A DNA stretch of 7,196 nucleotides from NCBI GenBank assembly GCA_964428485.1, contig CAYRYP010000066.1:1-7196 (forward strand). Direction: 5' to 3'. Positions 1 through 6,381 of the stretch are shown piece by piece. The translations under genes and the position numbers were made by a program. Origin of the DNA: CAZPAN01 sp964428485. GTDB lineage: Bacteria; Actinomycetota; Coriobacteriia; Coriobacteriales; CADBOM01. The notes under the pieces were generated by a model, which searched no databases, was not told the DNA's origin, and worked only from the letters and a program-made list of their open reading frames with translations. Positions within the stretch are counted from its first letter, which is position 1; the number at the start of each line of letters is the position of its first letter.

Positions 1-2494
1 CGCGCTGATCATCTTCCTCGAGCAGTTCAAGGACCTCCTGGTCATCATCCTGATAATCGCCGCGATCATCTCGCTCGCATCAGGCGGTTTCGAGAGTACG
101 ATCGTCATCTTCGCCGTCATTGCCCTCAATGCGGTGCTCGGGACGGTGCAGACACTGAACGCGCGCAAGTCGTTGGAGAGCCTGAAGGCTATGAACTCCC
201 CTCTCGCCAAAGTGCTCAGAGACGGATCGGTGCACGAGGTACCCGCTGCCGATCTCGTGGTGGGCGATATCATGGTGCTCGAGGCGGGCGACAAGGTGTG
301 CGCGGATGGGCGCATCATCGAGAACCACTCCCTCAAGCTCAACGAGAGTTCGCTTACGGGCGAGAGCGAGAGCGTGATCAAGACAGTGGAGGCCCTCGAC
401 GCAACCGAGATCGGCCTCGGTGACCAGGTGAACATGGTGTTCTCCAGCTCGCTGGTCACATACGGACGCGCGCGAGCCGTTGTCACCGGCACCGGCATGA
501 GCACCGAGATCGGCAAGATCGCCCAGCTGATGAACGACACCGCCGAACGCAAGACCCCGTTGCAAAAGAGCCTCGACTCGTTCTCGGCCAAGCTCGCGAT
601 CGTGATCATGATCATCTGCGTGGTGGTCTTCCTGCTCTCGTTGTTCCGCAGCGGGATGGGCGTCATCGACTCGTTGATGTTCGCCGTTGCGCTCGCCGTC
701 GCCGCGATCCCGGAGGCGCTGGCCACGATCGTCACGATAGTGCTGGCGATCGGTACGCAAAAGATGGCTAGGCAAAACGCCATCATGAAGGAGCTCAAGG
801 CAGTCGAGACGCTGGGTTGCGTCTCCATCATCTGCTCTGACAAGACAGGCACCCTCACACAGAACAAGATGACGGTTGAGCAGTTCTACACAAGTGGCGG
901 CATTATCTCCAGATCAGAGATGGACGACACCGATCCGGTATTGCACAGGCTGGTGCGAATCGGGCTTCTGGCAAGCGACGCTACCGTCGACGAGCGCTCC
1001 GGAGAGGAGATCGGGGATCCCACCGAAGTCGCCCTGGTGGAGGTCGGCAACCAGCTGGGTATCGAAGAGGAGGCTTATCGCACCGATAACCCACGCGTCC
1101 AGGAGATCACCTTCGACTCCGACCGCAAGCTCATGAGCACGCTGCACGAGCTAGACGGATATACCACGCTACTCACCAAGGGCGCGCTCGACGTGATCCT
1201 AGAACGCACCACGTCGATCATGGTCGGCGACGGGGAGCGTCCCATCACCGATTCCGACAAGCAGGCGATCCTCGACGCCAACGAGGTGCTGAGCAGCAAC
1301 GGCCTGCGCGTCCTCGCCTTCGCATACAGGCGAATGGACGACAACTGGAGCGGTGATCTCACACTCGACGACGAGAAGGACTACACGTTCGTAGGCTTGA
1401 CCGCGATGATGGACCCGCCCCGCGAGGAGTCTATACAGGCTGTCGCGGACGCAAAGCGCGGTGGGATTCGAACGATCATGATCACCGGCGACCACAAGGT
1501 CACCGCCTCAGCCATCGCAAAGCGCATCGGCATCTTGGAGGAGGGCGATATGGCTCTCGAGGGCGTGGAGCTCGACTCAATGAGCGATGCGGAGCTCGAC
1601 GACATCATCGAGAAAGTCACCGTGTACGCGCGGGTCTCTCCCGAGCACAAGATCCGCATCGTCGACGCATGGCAGCGCAAGGGTCGCATCGTCTCGATGA
1701 CTGGGGACGGAGTCAACGACGCCCCCGCACTCAAGAAGGCCGACATCGGCGTCGCGATGGGCATCACCGGAACCGAGGTGAGCAAGGACGCCGCTTCGAT
1801 GATCCTCGCCGACGACAACTTCGCTACTATAGTCCAGGCTGTGGTCAACGGGCGGGCGATCTACAGCAACGTGCGCAACACGGTGCTCTACCTGCTCTCC
1901 GGAAACGCCGCCGGCATCATAAGTGTCCTGTTCGCGTCGCTAGCGGGACTCGCGGCCCCCTTTGCCGCGGTGCACCTACTGTTCATCAATCTCATCACCG
2001 ACAGCCTGCCCGCCATCGCCATCGGGATGGAATCCGCACGCAAAGACCTACTCGACGAAAAGCCGCGCGATCCCAACGAGTCGATCCTCACCAAGAAGCT
2101 CTTCGGCAGGGTCGCGGCCCAGGGGCTGCTCATCGCGATCGCCACTATGGCCGCTTACTTTGTAGGGATGCAGACCAGCGTCGCATGTGCGATGACGATG
2201 GCCTTCTCCACCCTGTCACTCGCAAGGCTCTTCCACGGCTTCAACTGCAGAGGCGAGCACTCGATCTTCCGCATGAGGCTACTGACCAACCGCTCCTCGA
2301 TAATGGCGTTCTTCGTTGGAGCGGTGCTGCTCGCCTGCGTGATGTTCGTCCCGGTACTGCAGCCGTTCTTCCAGGTATATCCCGTTGCCAGCTGGCAGAT
2401 CGGGGCGATAGTCGGACTTGCCTTCGCTCCCACCGTGGTGATCCAGATCGTCAAGATCGTCTGCGACCGACTCGGTAAGAAGGAGATCGTCTAG
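1..2494 (+). CDS. P-type IIA calcium-transporting ATPase, 5' partial
   Basis: A membrane pump that uses ATP to expel Ca2+ from the cytoplasm, probably in exchange for H+. The reading frame is open from base 2 and enters just before M1 (EQFKDLL, then a hydrophobic run), so about 55 N-terminal residues are lost and the full protein would be near 885 aa, normal for bacterial members. Numbering codons from base 2: TGES of the actuator domain at 119-122; M4 VAAIPEAL with E238; phosphorylation motif DKTGT with D280; FDSDRKLMS near 371 and K393 in the nucleotide-binding domain; TGD at 495; hinge TGDGVND from 567; M5 to M10 to the end. M6 has N663, T666 and D667, matching SERCA N796/T799/D800. The M5 glutamate of SERCA (E771) is G638, and the M8 glutamate (E908) is R742, as in Listeria LMCA1. 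This indicates one Ca2+ site. No frameshift is seen. The next gene is convergent. Family certain; ion choice inferred. Confidence 0.95.
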   Translation, partial: ALIIFLEQFKDLLVIILIIAAIISLASGGFESTIVIFAVIALNAVLGTVQTLNARKSLESLKAMNSPLAKVLRDGSVHEVPAADLVVGDIMVLEAGDKVCADGRIIENHSLKLNESSLTGESESVIKTVEALDATEIGLGDQVNMVFSSSLVTYGRARAVVTGTGMSTEIGKIAQLMNDTAERKTPLQKSLDSFSAKLAIVIMIICVVVFLLSLFRSGMGVIDSLMFAVALAVAAIPEALATIVTIVLAIGTQKMARQNAIMKELKAVETLGCVSIICSDKTGTLTQNKMTVEQFYTSGGIISRSEMDDTDPVLHRLVRIGLLASDATVDERSGEEIGDPTEVALVEVGNQLGIEEEAYRTDNPRVQEITFDSDRKLMSTLHELDGYTTLLTKGALDVILERTTSIMVGDGERPITDSDKQAILDANEVLSSNGLRVLAFAYRRMDDNWSGDLTLDDEKDYTFVGLTAMMDPPREESIQAVADAKRGGIRTIMITGDHKVTASAIAKRIGILEEGDMALEGVELDSMSDAELDDIIEKVTVYARVSPEHKIRIVDAWQRKGRIVSMTGDGVNDAPALKKADIGVAMGITGTEVSKDAASMILADDNFATIVQAVVNGRAIYSNVRNTVLYLLSGNAAGIISVLFASLAGLAAPFAAVHLLFINLITDSLPAIAIGMESARKDLLDEKPRDPNESILTKKLFGRVAAQGLLIAIATMAAYFVGMQTSVACAMTMAFSTLSLARLFHGFNCRGEHSIFRMRLLTNRSSIMAFFVGAVLLACVMFVPVLQPFFQVYPVASWQIGAIVGLAFAPTVVIQIVKIVCDRLGKKEIV

Positions 2495-2596
2495 GGCCGG
2501 GTCGCCTCTCGTTTCCTACGGGCAACATCCCACGACGCCAGCGGCGCAAGTCGAAGGCAACCCGCTACGCCGGCAACACATATCGAGAAAGAGGAT

Positions 2597-3652
2597 CTAG
2601 CGTATGGAGATCCCGGTCAGCACCTTGTTGGCAAAGAAGCTGTCAGCGCAATATGTGAGCCCGCCCGACTCGTTGTCGGGATCATAGACATCGAGAACAT
2701 CGGAGTAGTCGTACTCGCCACCCGTCTGAAGCGATACAAGCTCGTTCGCCTCGTCCATGGTGTAGTAGTCGTCGGGATCGGTGCTCCCGGTGTACAGTGC
2801 ATGGGCGATGAGATAGGGATACCTGGGAGCCCAGATCTGGATACTCGAGCCATCACCAAGATCAACATAACCCATGAGGCCATATCCGATGTCATCGACA
2901 GTGGTCTGGGCGGAACTCACCGTGATGGTGCAGATCGTCCTGTCGGGATAGGTGGAGGAGATGACATCTATCGTGTTCCCGCTGACATTGGTGCGGACCT
3001 TGCCACTCCAATAGGAGGGAATGGTGAAGTCGTACGACGTTGCGGAGACGACACTGGTGCTCTGCGACGTGGAACTTCTGCTGGAGCTGGACGTAGTCGT
3101 AGAAATGCGGAGGTACTTCTCGTTAGCCCTGTTGTAAAGCGATGTGGCCTCATCCTCGGAGTCGCACCCGCCGCTGCTGGCATACCTGTAGGCGGTGTCC
3201 ACGTACTTCTTGGTGACACTCGAGTCATCTATCTCAGAGAAGATGAAGGTGCCCGCATCTGATGTGCTGGCGGTGTCATCGGTGACGGTGACCTGAACCG
3301 TGTCCTCGGGGATGGCCCACAGCGTGCCGTCCCCTCCTATCGGCGAGGCAGGGATGCTGAGGGTGTACTCGCCGTTGGACAGCGAGAGGCTTAGCCCCGA
3401 AGCATCGACGTATTGGACATCCGAGACCTGGTTGCCGGCAGAATCGCTCCCCTCCACCTGCACAGGGATGAGCGATCCAGTTGAGTCGAGTCCAGAGATC
3501 TCCAGGTCAACCTGCACGCTCTTAGCAGGTGAACCGCTGGAACTGCAGCCCGCAAGACCAAGGACGCAAACCGCTAGTAACGCGCCGATCGCGGCGATCA
3601 CGATCCTAAAGTGGCGAATTCGCTGGATAGAGTCCCTGCTGCTGTTCGACAT
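2597..3652 (-). CDS. Secreted lipoprotein with Ig-like and C-terminal YW-type domains, function unknown
   Basis: I do not recognise a named function. The 351-aa product starts with a lipoprotein signal: basic stretch RIRHFR at 11-16, hydrophobic core to about 34, and lipobox LAGC with the acylated cysteine at C36, so it should be anchored on the outer face of the membrane. Residues 47-125 are beta-rich and look like a small Ig/Cna-B-type domain (VQVDLEISGLDSTG, then NGEYTLSIP). Residues 143-183 are polar and probably helical, and 184-206 form a Ser/Thr linker. Residues 207-351 (YDFTIPSYWSGKV, DIGYGLMGYVDLGDG, LQTGGEYDYSDVLD) resemble a repeated exported-protein domain I recall from Coriobacteriia. 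Three cysteines (163, 241, 335) lie outside the membrane. The ATG is supported by an AGGAGGA site. A weak own promoter is possible (TATATC at 3685-3690 with CTGAGT 17 bp upstream); read-through from the upstream hydrolase gene is equally possible. Confidence 0.88.
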   Translation of the reverse strand: MSNSSRDSIQRIRHFRIVIAAIGALLAVCVLGLAGCSSSGSPAKSVQVDLEISGLDSTGSLIPVQVEGSDSAGNQVSDVQYVDASGLSLSLSNGEYTLSIPASPIGGDGTLWAIPEDTVQVTVTDDTASTSDAGTFIFSEIDDSSVTKKYVDTAYRYASSGGCDSEDEATSLYNRANEKYLRISTTTSSSSRSSTSQSTSVVSATSYDFTIPSYWSGKVRTNVSGNTIDVISSTYPDRTICTITVSSAQTTVDDIGYGLMGYVDLGDGSSIQIWAPRYPYLIAHALYTGSTDPDDYYTMDEANELVSLQTGGEYDYSDVLDVYDPDNESGGLTYCADSFFANKVLTGISIR

Positions 3653-3656
3653 CGAA

Positions 3657-3663
3657 TCCTCCT
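3657..3663 (-). promoter_or_regulatory. Ribosome binding site of the lipoprotein gene
   Basis: On the minus strand the sequence reads AGGAGGA, four bases before the ATG at 3652. It is the strongest Shine-Dalgarno match in the window and fixes the lipoprotein start. It suggests high translation even if transcription is shared with the upstream gene. Confidence 0.8.
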
Positions 3664-3705
3664 GTGATCCTCGGGTCCTTGCCTGATATACCCTCTATTC
3701 GACCG

Positions 3706-4722
3706 CTACTCAGCGCGACATTCCCCAATGGTTCTCGCAGAGTGAACACCCGCGAGATCGTCCGCCGACGCAGCCGCGTCCCTGATCGCCTCTGCCACCA
3801 GCCAGGCTGCGGGCACCCCGACCATGTCGGTCTCTGCCCTCACCTCACCCGTGGCGAGCACAAACACGGTGTCGCCGTCCATCGTGGTGTGGACCGGATC
3901 TATCGCTCGGGCATATCCATCGTGAGCCATCGCCGCCACCTTGGCCGCTTGAGCCTTGTCGATGTCGGCATTGGTGATGATGCATGTGATCGTAGTGTTG
4001 GCAACCGGGCTGGTAGACGATTTTCCAAAACCCGATTCGGCCGCCTGCGCAAGCTCCGCGATGGATTCTGCGGGGTGCAGCACGCGCCCGCCGTCGAGCG
4101 AGAGCACCCCTGATATGGGCGAGCCGTCCGGACCCATCACGGTGCCAAGCGCATTGACCGCACTTATCGCCACGATGGAGATGTCCCCAAAGGTGGCGCC
4201 AGCTATGCCCAGCCCCGACTTCATCATCCTGGCGGCACCCGCGGTCTTACCCACCGTCGCCCCGGTTCCGGCCCCGACGTTTCCATGTGCACAGTGCGAG
4301 ATCGGACCTGCATCCTTGCAGGCTCGGTAGCCCATCTCCGCATCCGGATAGGCATCGTGTCTGCCGATTCCAAGGTCGAAGAGGGCGGCGCCGCAGACTA
4401 TCGGGACGTTGATCACCCCGGTCTCGCATCCCGCACCCATCTCGGCGAGATGGCGCATGACGCCCGAGCACGCATCCAGCCCAAAAGCGCTCCCGCCCGT
4501 CAGCACGATAGCGTGGACCGCATCGGCTGTACACGTAGGATCCAGAAGATCGGTCTCGCGGGTAGCAGGGGCGCCGCCCCGCACGTCTACGGCTCCCATT
4601 GCCCCACGCGGGCACAGAATCACCGTGCACCCGGTGGCATCCGACAGATTCTGCGCATGTCCTACAGAGACACCCTCGATGTCAGGAACGCTCATGATGT
4701 CAAAACCCTCAAACCCGCTCAT
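3706..4722 (-). CDS. P1/S58-family (DmpA/NylC-like) self-cleaving aminopeptidase or amidohydrolase
   Basis: An Ntn-type hydrolase of the family of DmpA, BapA and NylC, whose precursor cuts itself into alpha and beta chains to free the catalytic N-terminal residue. Substrates in the family are small amides, beta-peptides or oligomers; which one applies here cannot be told. In the 338-aa product (start at 4722): RGGAPATRETDLLDP at 48-62, GGSAFGLDA at 76-84, PIVCGAALFDL at 107-117, GNVGAGTGATVGK at 147-159, the predicted cut in NTT between N242 and T243 (T243 codon 3994-3996), and MAHDGYARAIDPVHT from 265. The predicted chains are about 242 and 96 residues, usual for the family. No signal peptide is seen, so it is probably cytoplasmic. 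The ATG lies 2 bp after the radical SAM stop, with a modest CGGGA site. A TTG at 4773 would extend it into that gene and I reject it; an ATG at 4695 is a possible shorter start. Confidence 0.92.
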   Translation of the reverse strand: MSGFEGFDIMSVPDIEGVSVGHAQNLSDATGCTVILCPRGAMGAVDVRGGAPATRETDLLDPTCTADAVHAIVLTGGSAFGLDACSGVMRHLAEMGAGCETGVINVPIVCGAALFDLGIGRHDAYPDAEMGYRACKDAGPISHCAHGNVGAGTGATVGKTAGAARMMKSGLGIAGATFGDISIVAISAVNALGTVMGPDGSPISGVLSLDGGRVLHPAESIAELAQAAESGFGKSSTSPVANTTITCIITNADIDKAQAAKVAAMAHDGYARAIDPVHTTMDGDTVFVLATGEVRAETDMVGVPAAWLVAEAIRDAAASADDLAGVHSARTIGECRAE

Positions 4723-4724
4723 AA

Positions 4725-6107
4725 CTAGATCCCGTCTTCTAGTACCTGTTGTGTACGACCTCTGTACTCGCAATCATGTCGCGGATCTCGGGCAGGGCTC
4801 CATCGTCTTGTATCACCACTCCCAAACAGAAGCTCCCGCTCGTCGGGGGGAAGCTGGGAGCGCGCCTGGTCCCTGAGCGCGTTGACCCCTATGAAAAACT
4901 CCCTCATCATCGCCACGAGCAGGTACCTACCCTTGGCGGTGAGTGTTATCTGATCGGCATCGTCGCGGTCGAACGCACCGACCGATTTCATGAACGCGTA
5001 CTCCGCCGGCAACCCCTGCGCCACGCCGCAACCGAAGTCGCGTCTCCACTGGCGCTTGTCGAGGCGCATCCCAAAGAGCTGCATCATGAAGCGGTAGCGC
5101 ATGCGGTCGCGCTTGGAGAAGCGGTGCTCCCCCATCGCGGAGAACATCCCGGAATCGATCTTGGCGGAGTAGTCGGCCAGCGAAAACGTGTTGACGTAGA
5201 GCGTGCCGCCCAGGTAGGACATGCCGCCACTGCCAATCGCCGGGTACTCCTCGTAGTCGACTATGTACTCGTCGATCATGTCGTTTCGCCTGGCGTTGAA
5301 AGTCCATACGCTACCGTGGGTATAGGCAGGGTCAGGGCCACCGGAGAGCACCTCATCGATGATGTGGTAGTAGCGCTCCTCGCGGGAGTAGTCCACCTCC
5401 CCAACGGTCCTGGCCAGGCTCTCCCGAACCGAGGGCGATGCCATCAGCGGGTAGAAGGTCACCTGGCTGGCGCCTGTTCGTGAGACCGCTTCAAGATCGG
5501 CGAACAGCATATCTTCCGTCTGTGAGGGGAAGTTGAAGATCATGTCGACATTGAGACTGTCGAACATCCCCTGCACCGACTGTATGCGCTCGATGATCTC
5601 AGCCGCAGACCCGTACTTGTCGTAGCGGTCCATCTGCCTAAGCAACCCGTCATCGAAGCTCTGCACCCCCACGGAGAGGCGCTTCACGTGCCCCTCCAGC
5701 CTGTCGAGCACCTCGGGCACGAGGTGATTCGGGTTGGTCTCGCACGAGGCGTCGCGGATGTCGAAGAGCTCCTCAGCGAGCTCGAGGGTACACACCAACT
5801 CGTCTGTGAGTATGGTCGGTGTGCCACCGCCCACATAAACGGTCTCGAATGTGTAGCCCTGGTCGGACAACATTCGCATCTCCTCGCGCATCGACGCAAA
5901 GTAGCGCCTGGCAACATCCTCCCTGAACGGAAAGCGGTTGAACGAGCAGTAGGGACAGAGTCTCTCGCAGAAAGGTACATGTATGTAGAGCATGTACGCC
6001 TGCCCGGGCACCGGCCTAGGCATGAACCTCACGTTGCATGGCTCGAAGCTCAAACGCTGCGAGTTCATCTTCCCGACGATGCGGGAGAGCAGTCTCTCCT
6101 CCAGCAT
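4725..6107 (-). CDS. Radical SAM protein, HemN/HemW (coproporphyrinogen III oxidase-like) family
   Basis: A [4Fe-4S] radical S-adenosylmethionine protein of the oxygen-independent coproporphyrinogen oxidase family. In the 460-aa product: YIHVPFCERLCPYCSF with cluster cysteines C47, C51 and C54; the SAM-binding GGGTP at 93-97; ETNP at 123-126; SVGVQSFDD from 145; DMIFNFPSQT near 188-197; a GSGGMSYL loop at 292-299; and a HemN-type C-terminal domain (FGMRLDKRQW, then LTAKGRYLL) to about 400. Length fits HemN (about 457 aa in E. coli) better than HemW (about 378 aa). However, the third cysteine is followed by Ser-Phe, as in HemW-type proteins, not the Gly-Cys of E. coli HemN. A role in heme synthesis, heme handling or another radical reaction is open. 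Start at 6107 chosen because AAGGGGGA lies just before it and homology begins soon after; upstream ORF sequence looks non-coding. First gene of the minus-strand cluster, 2 bp before the hydrolase. Confidence 0.88.
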   Translation of the reverse strand: MLEERLLSRIVGKMNSQRLSFEPCNVRFMPRPVPGQAYMLYIHVPFCERLCPYCSFNRFPFREDVARRYFASMREEMRMLSDQGYTFETVYVGGGTPTILTDELVCTLELAEELFDIRDASCETNPNHLVPEVLDRLEGHVKRLSVGVQSFDDGLLRQMDRYDKYGSAAEIIERIQSVQGMFDSLNVDMIFNFPSQTEDMLFADLEAVSRTGASQVTFYPLMASPSVRESLARTVGEVDYSREERYYHIIDEVLSGGPDPAYTHGSVWTFNARRNDMIDEYIVDYEEYPAIGSGGMSYLGGTLYVNTFSLADYSAKIDSGMFSAMGEHRFSKRDRMRYRFMMQLFGMRLDKRQWRRDFGCGVAQGLPAEYAFMKSVGAFDRDDADQITLTAKGRYLLVAMMREFFIGVNALRDQARSQLPPDERELLFGSGDTRRWSPARDPRHDCEYRGRTQQVLEDGI

Positions 6108-6110
6108 CTC

Positions 6111-6118
6111 TCCCCCTT
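6111..6118 (-). promoter_or_regulatory. Ribosome binding site of the radical SAM gene
   Basis: The minus strand reads AAGGGGGA, three bases before the ATG at 6107. The alternative ATG at 6140 has no such site, so this decides the start and discards 113 residues of an upstream ORF extension. Confidence 0.6.
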
Positions 6119-6200
6119 CAGCTTGACTTCGAACGGCCATGGTGCGGAACGGCCCTGCGCGAGCCTCATCGACATGCATCCAGGAAATGCTCCACACCCC

Positions 6201-6238
6201 ATGCCCGCATCGTCGCATCGTAGCACCATCGCGGGCAT
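6201..6238. repeat. Perfect 8-bp inverted repeat in the presumed leader of the radical SAM gene
   Basis: ATGCCCGC at 6201-6208 is the exact reverse complement of GCGGGCAT at 6231-6238, with 22 bases between. It lies 12 bp inside the minus-strand -10 box, so it would be transcribed near the start of the radical SAM leader. It could be an operator with two half-sites about 30 bp apart centre to centre, or an RNA stem. The stem does not extend outward (C opposite T). No T-run follows, so a terminator is unlikely. Chance occurrence in GC-rich DNA is possible. Confidence 0.4.
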
Positions 6239-6249
6239 TCCATACAGCG

Positions 6250-6255
6250 ATTATA
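6250..6255 (-). promoter_or_regulatory. -10 box, probable promoter of the radical SAM / hydrolase genes
   Basis: The minus strand reads TATAAT, an exact consensus -10 in otherwise GC-rich DNA, about 143 bp before the radical SAM ATG. The matching -35 region (CAGAGT at 17 bp spacing) is poor, which suggests an activator or a weak promoter. Transcription would begin near 6243 and give a leader of roughly 135 nt containing the inverted repeat. Confidence 0.4.
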
Positions 6256-6343
6256 CAGTCCTGAAGCCAAGCACTCTGCCCCACCCGAACCTGTCTTTGC
6301 GAACGTCTGGGGCATGCCATGGTGCTGCTGCCCGATCGCAGGA

Positions 6344-6349
6344 TATACT
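6344..6349 (+). promoter_or_regulatory. -10 box, probable promoter of the HAD phosphatase gene
   Basis: TATACT matches five of six consensus bases and lies about 33 bp before the ATG at 6382, leaving room for a transcript start near 6356 and the GGAAGG site. No good -35 is seen (GGTGCT at 17 bp). If real, it excludes the in-frame ATG at 6319 as the start. Confidence 0.35.
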
Positions 6350-6369
6350 CGGAAGAGCACAACATCGTC

Positions 6370-6375
6370 GGAAGG
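6370..6375 (+). promoter_or_regulatory. Ribosome binding site of the HAD phosphatase gene
   Basis: GGAAGG lies six bases before the ATG at 6382. The alternative in-frame ATG at 6319 has no comparable site, so this supports the shorter start. Confidence 0.6.
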
Positions 6376-6381
6376 TTCGCC

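Noticed and set aside
80..775. Long antisense ORF (231 aa) under the calcium pump
   Set aside because: Its His/Asp/Arg-rich composition is the usual mirror of a high-GC coding frame, and the opposite strand carries a certain gene. The same applies to the long frames at 1381-1848, 1669-2478, 4749-5483, 5688-6422 and 6478-7122.
2533..2553. Possible hairpin terminator between the ATPase and lipoprotein genes
   Set aside because: CGAC-GCC pairs with GGC-GTCG only with a four-base bulge, and no T-run follows on either strand, so it is too weak to call.
2521..2577. GGCAAC three times in the convergent gap (2521, 2556, 2572)
   Set aside because: Irregular spacing and short length; most likely chance.
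4723..4773. TTG start extending the P1 hydrolase into the radical SAM gene
   Set aside because: The added residues are Arg-rich and unlike the family's N-terminus; the ATG at 4722 sits directly after the upstream stop.
6108..6245. Riboswitch in the radical SAM leader
   Set aside because: I see no conserved core of cobalamin, SAM, FMN or other known classes; only the single inverted repeat stands out.
6319..6381. Upstream in-frame ATG for the HAD gene
   Set aside because: No ribosome binding site precedes it, and the TATACT box lies inside this stretch; GGAAGG before 6382 is far better placed. It remains a minor alternative.
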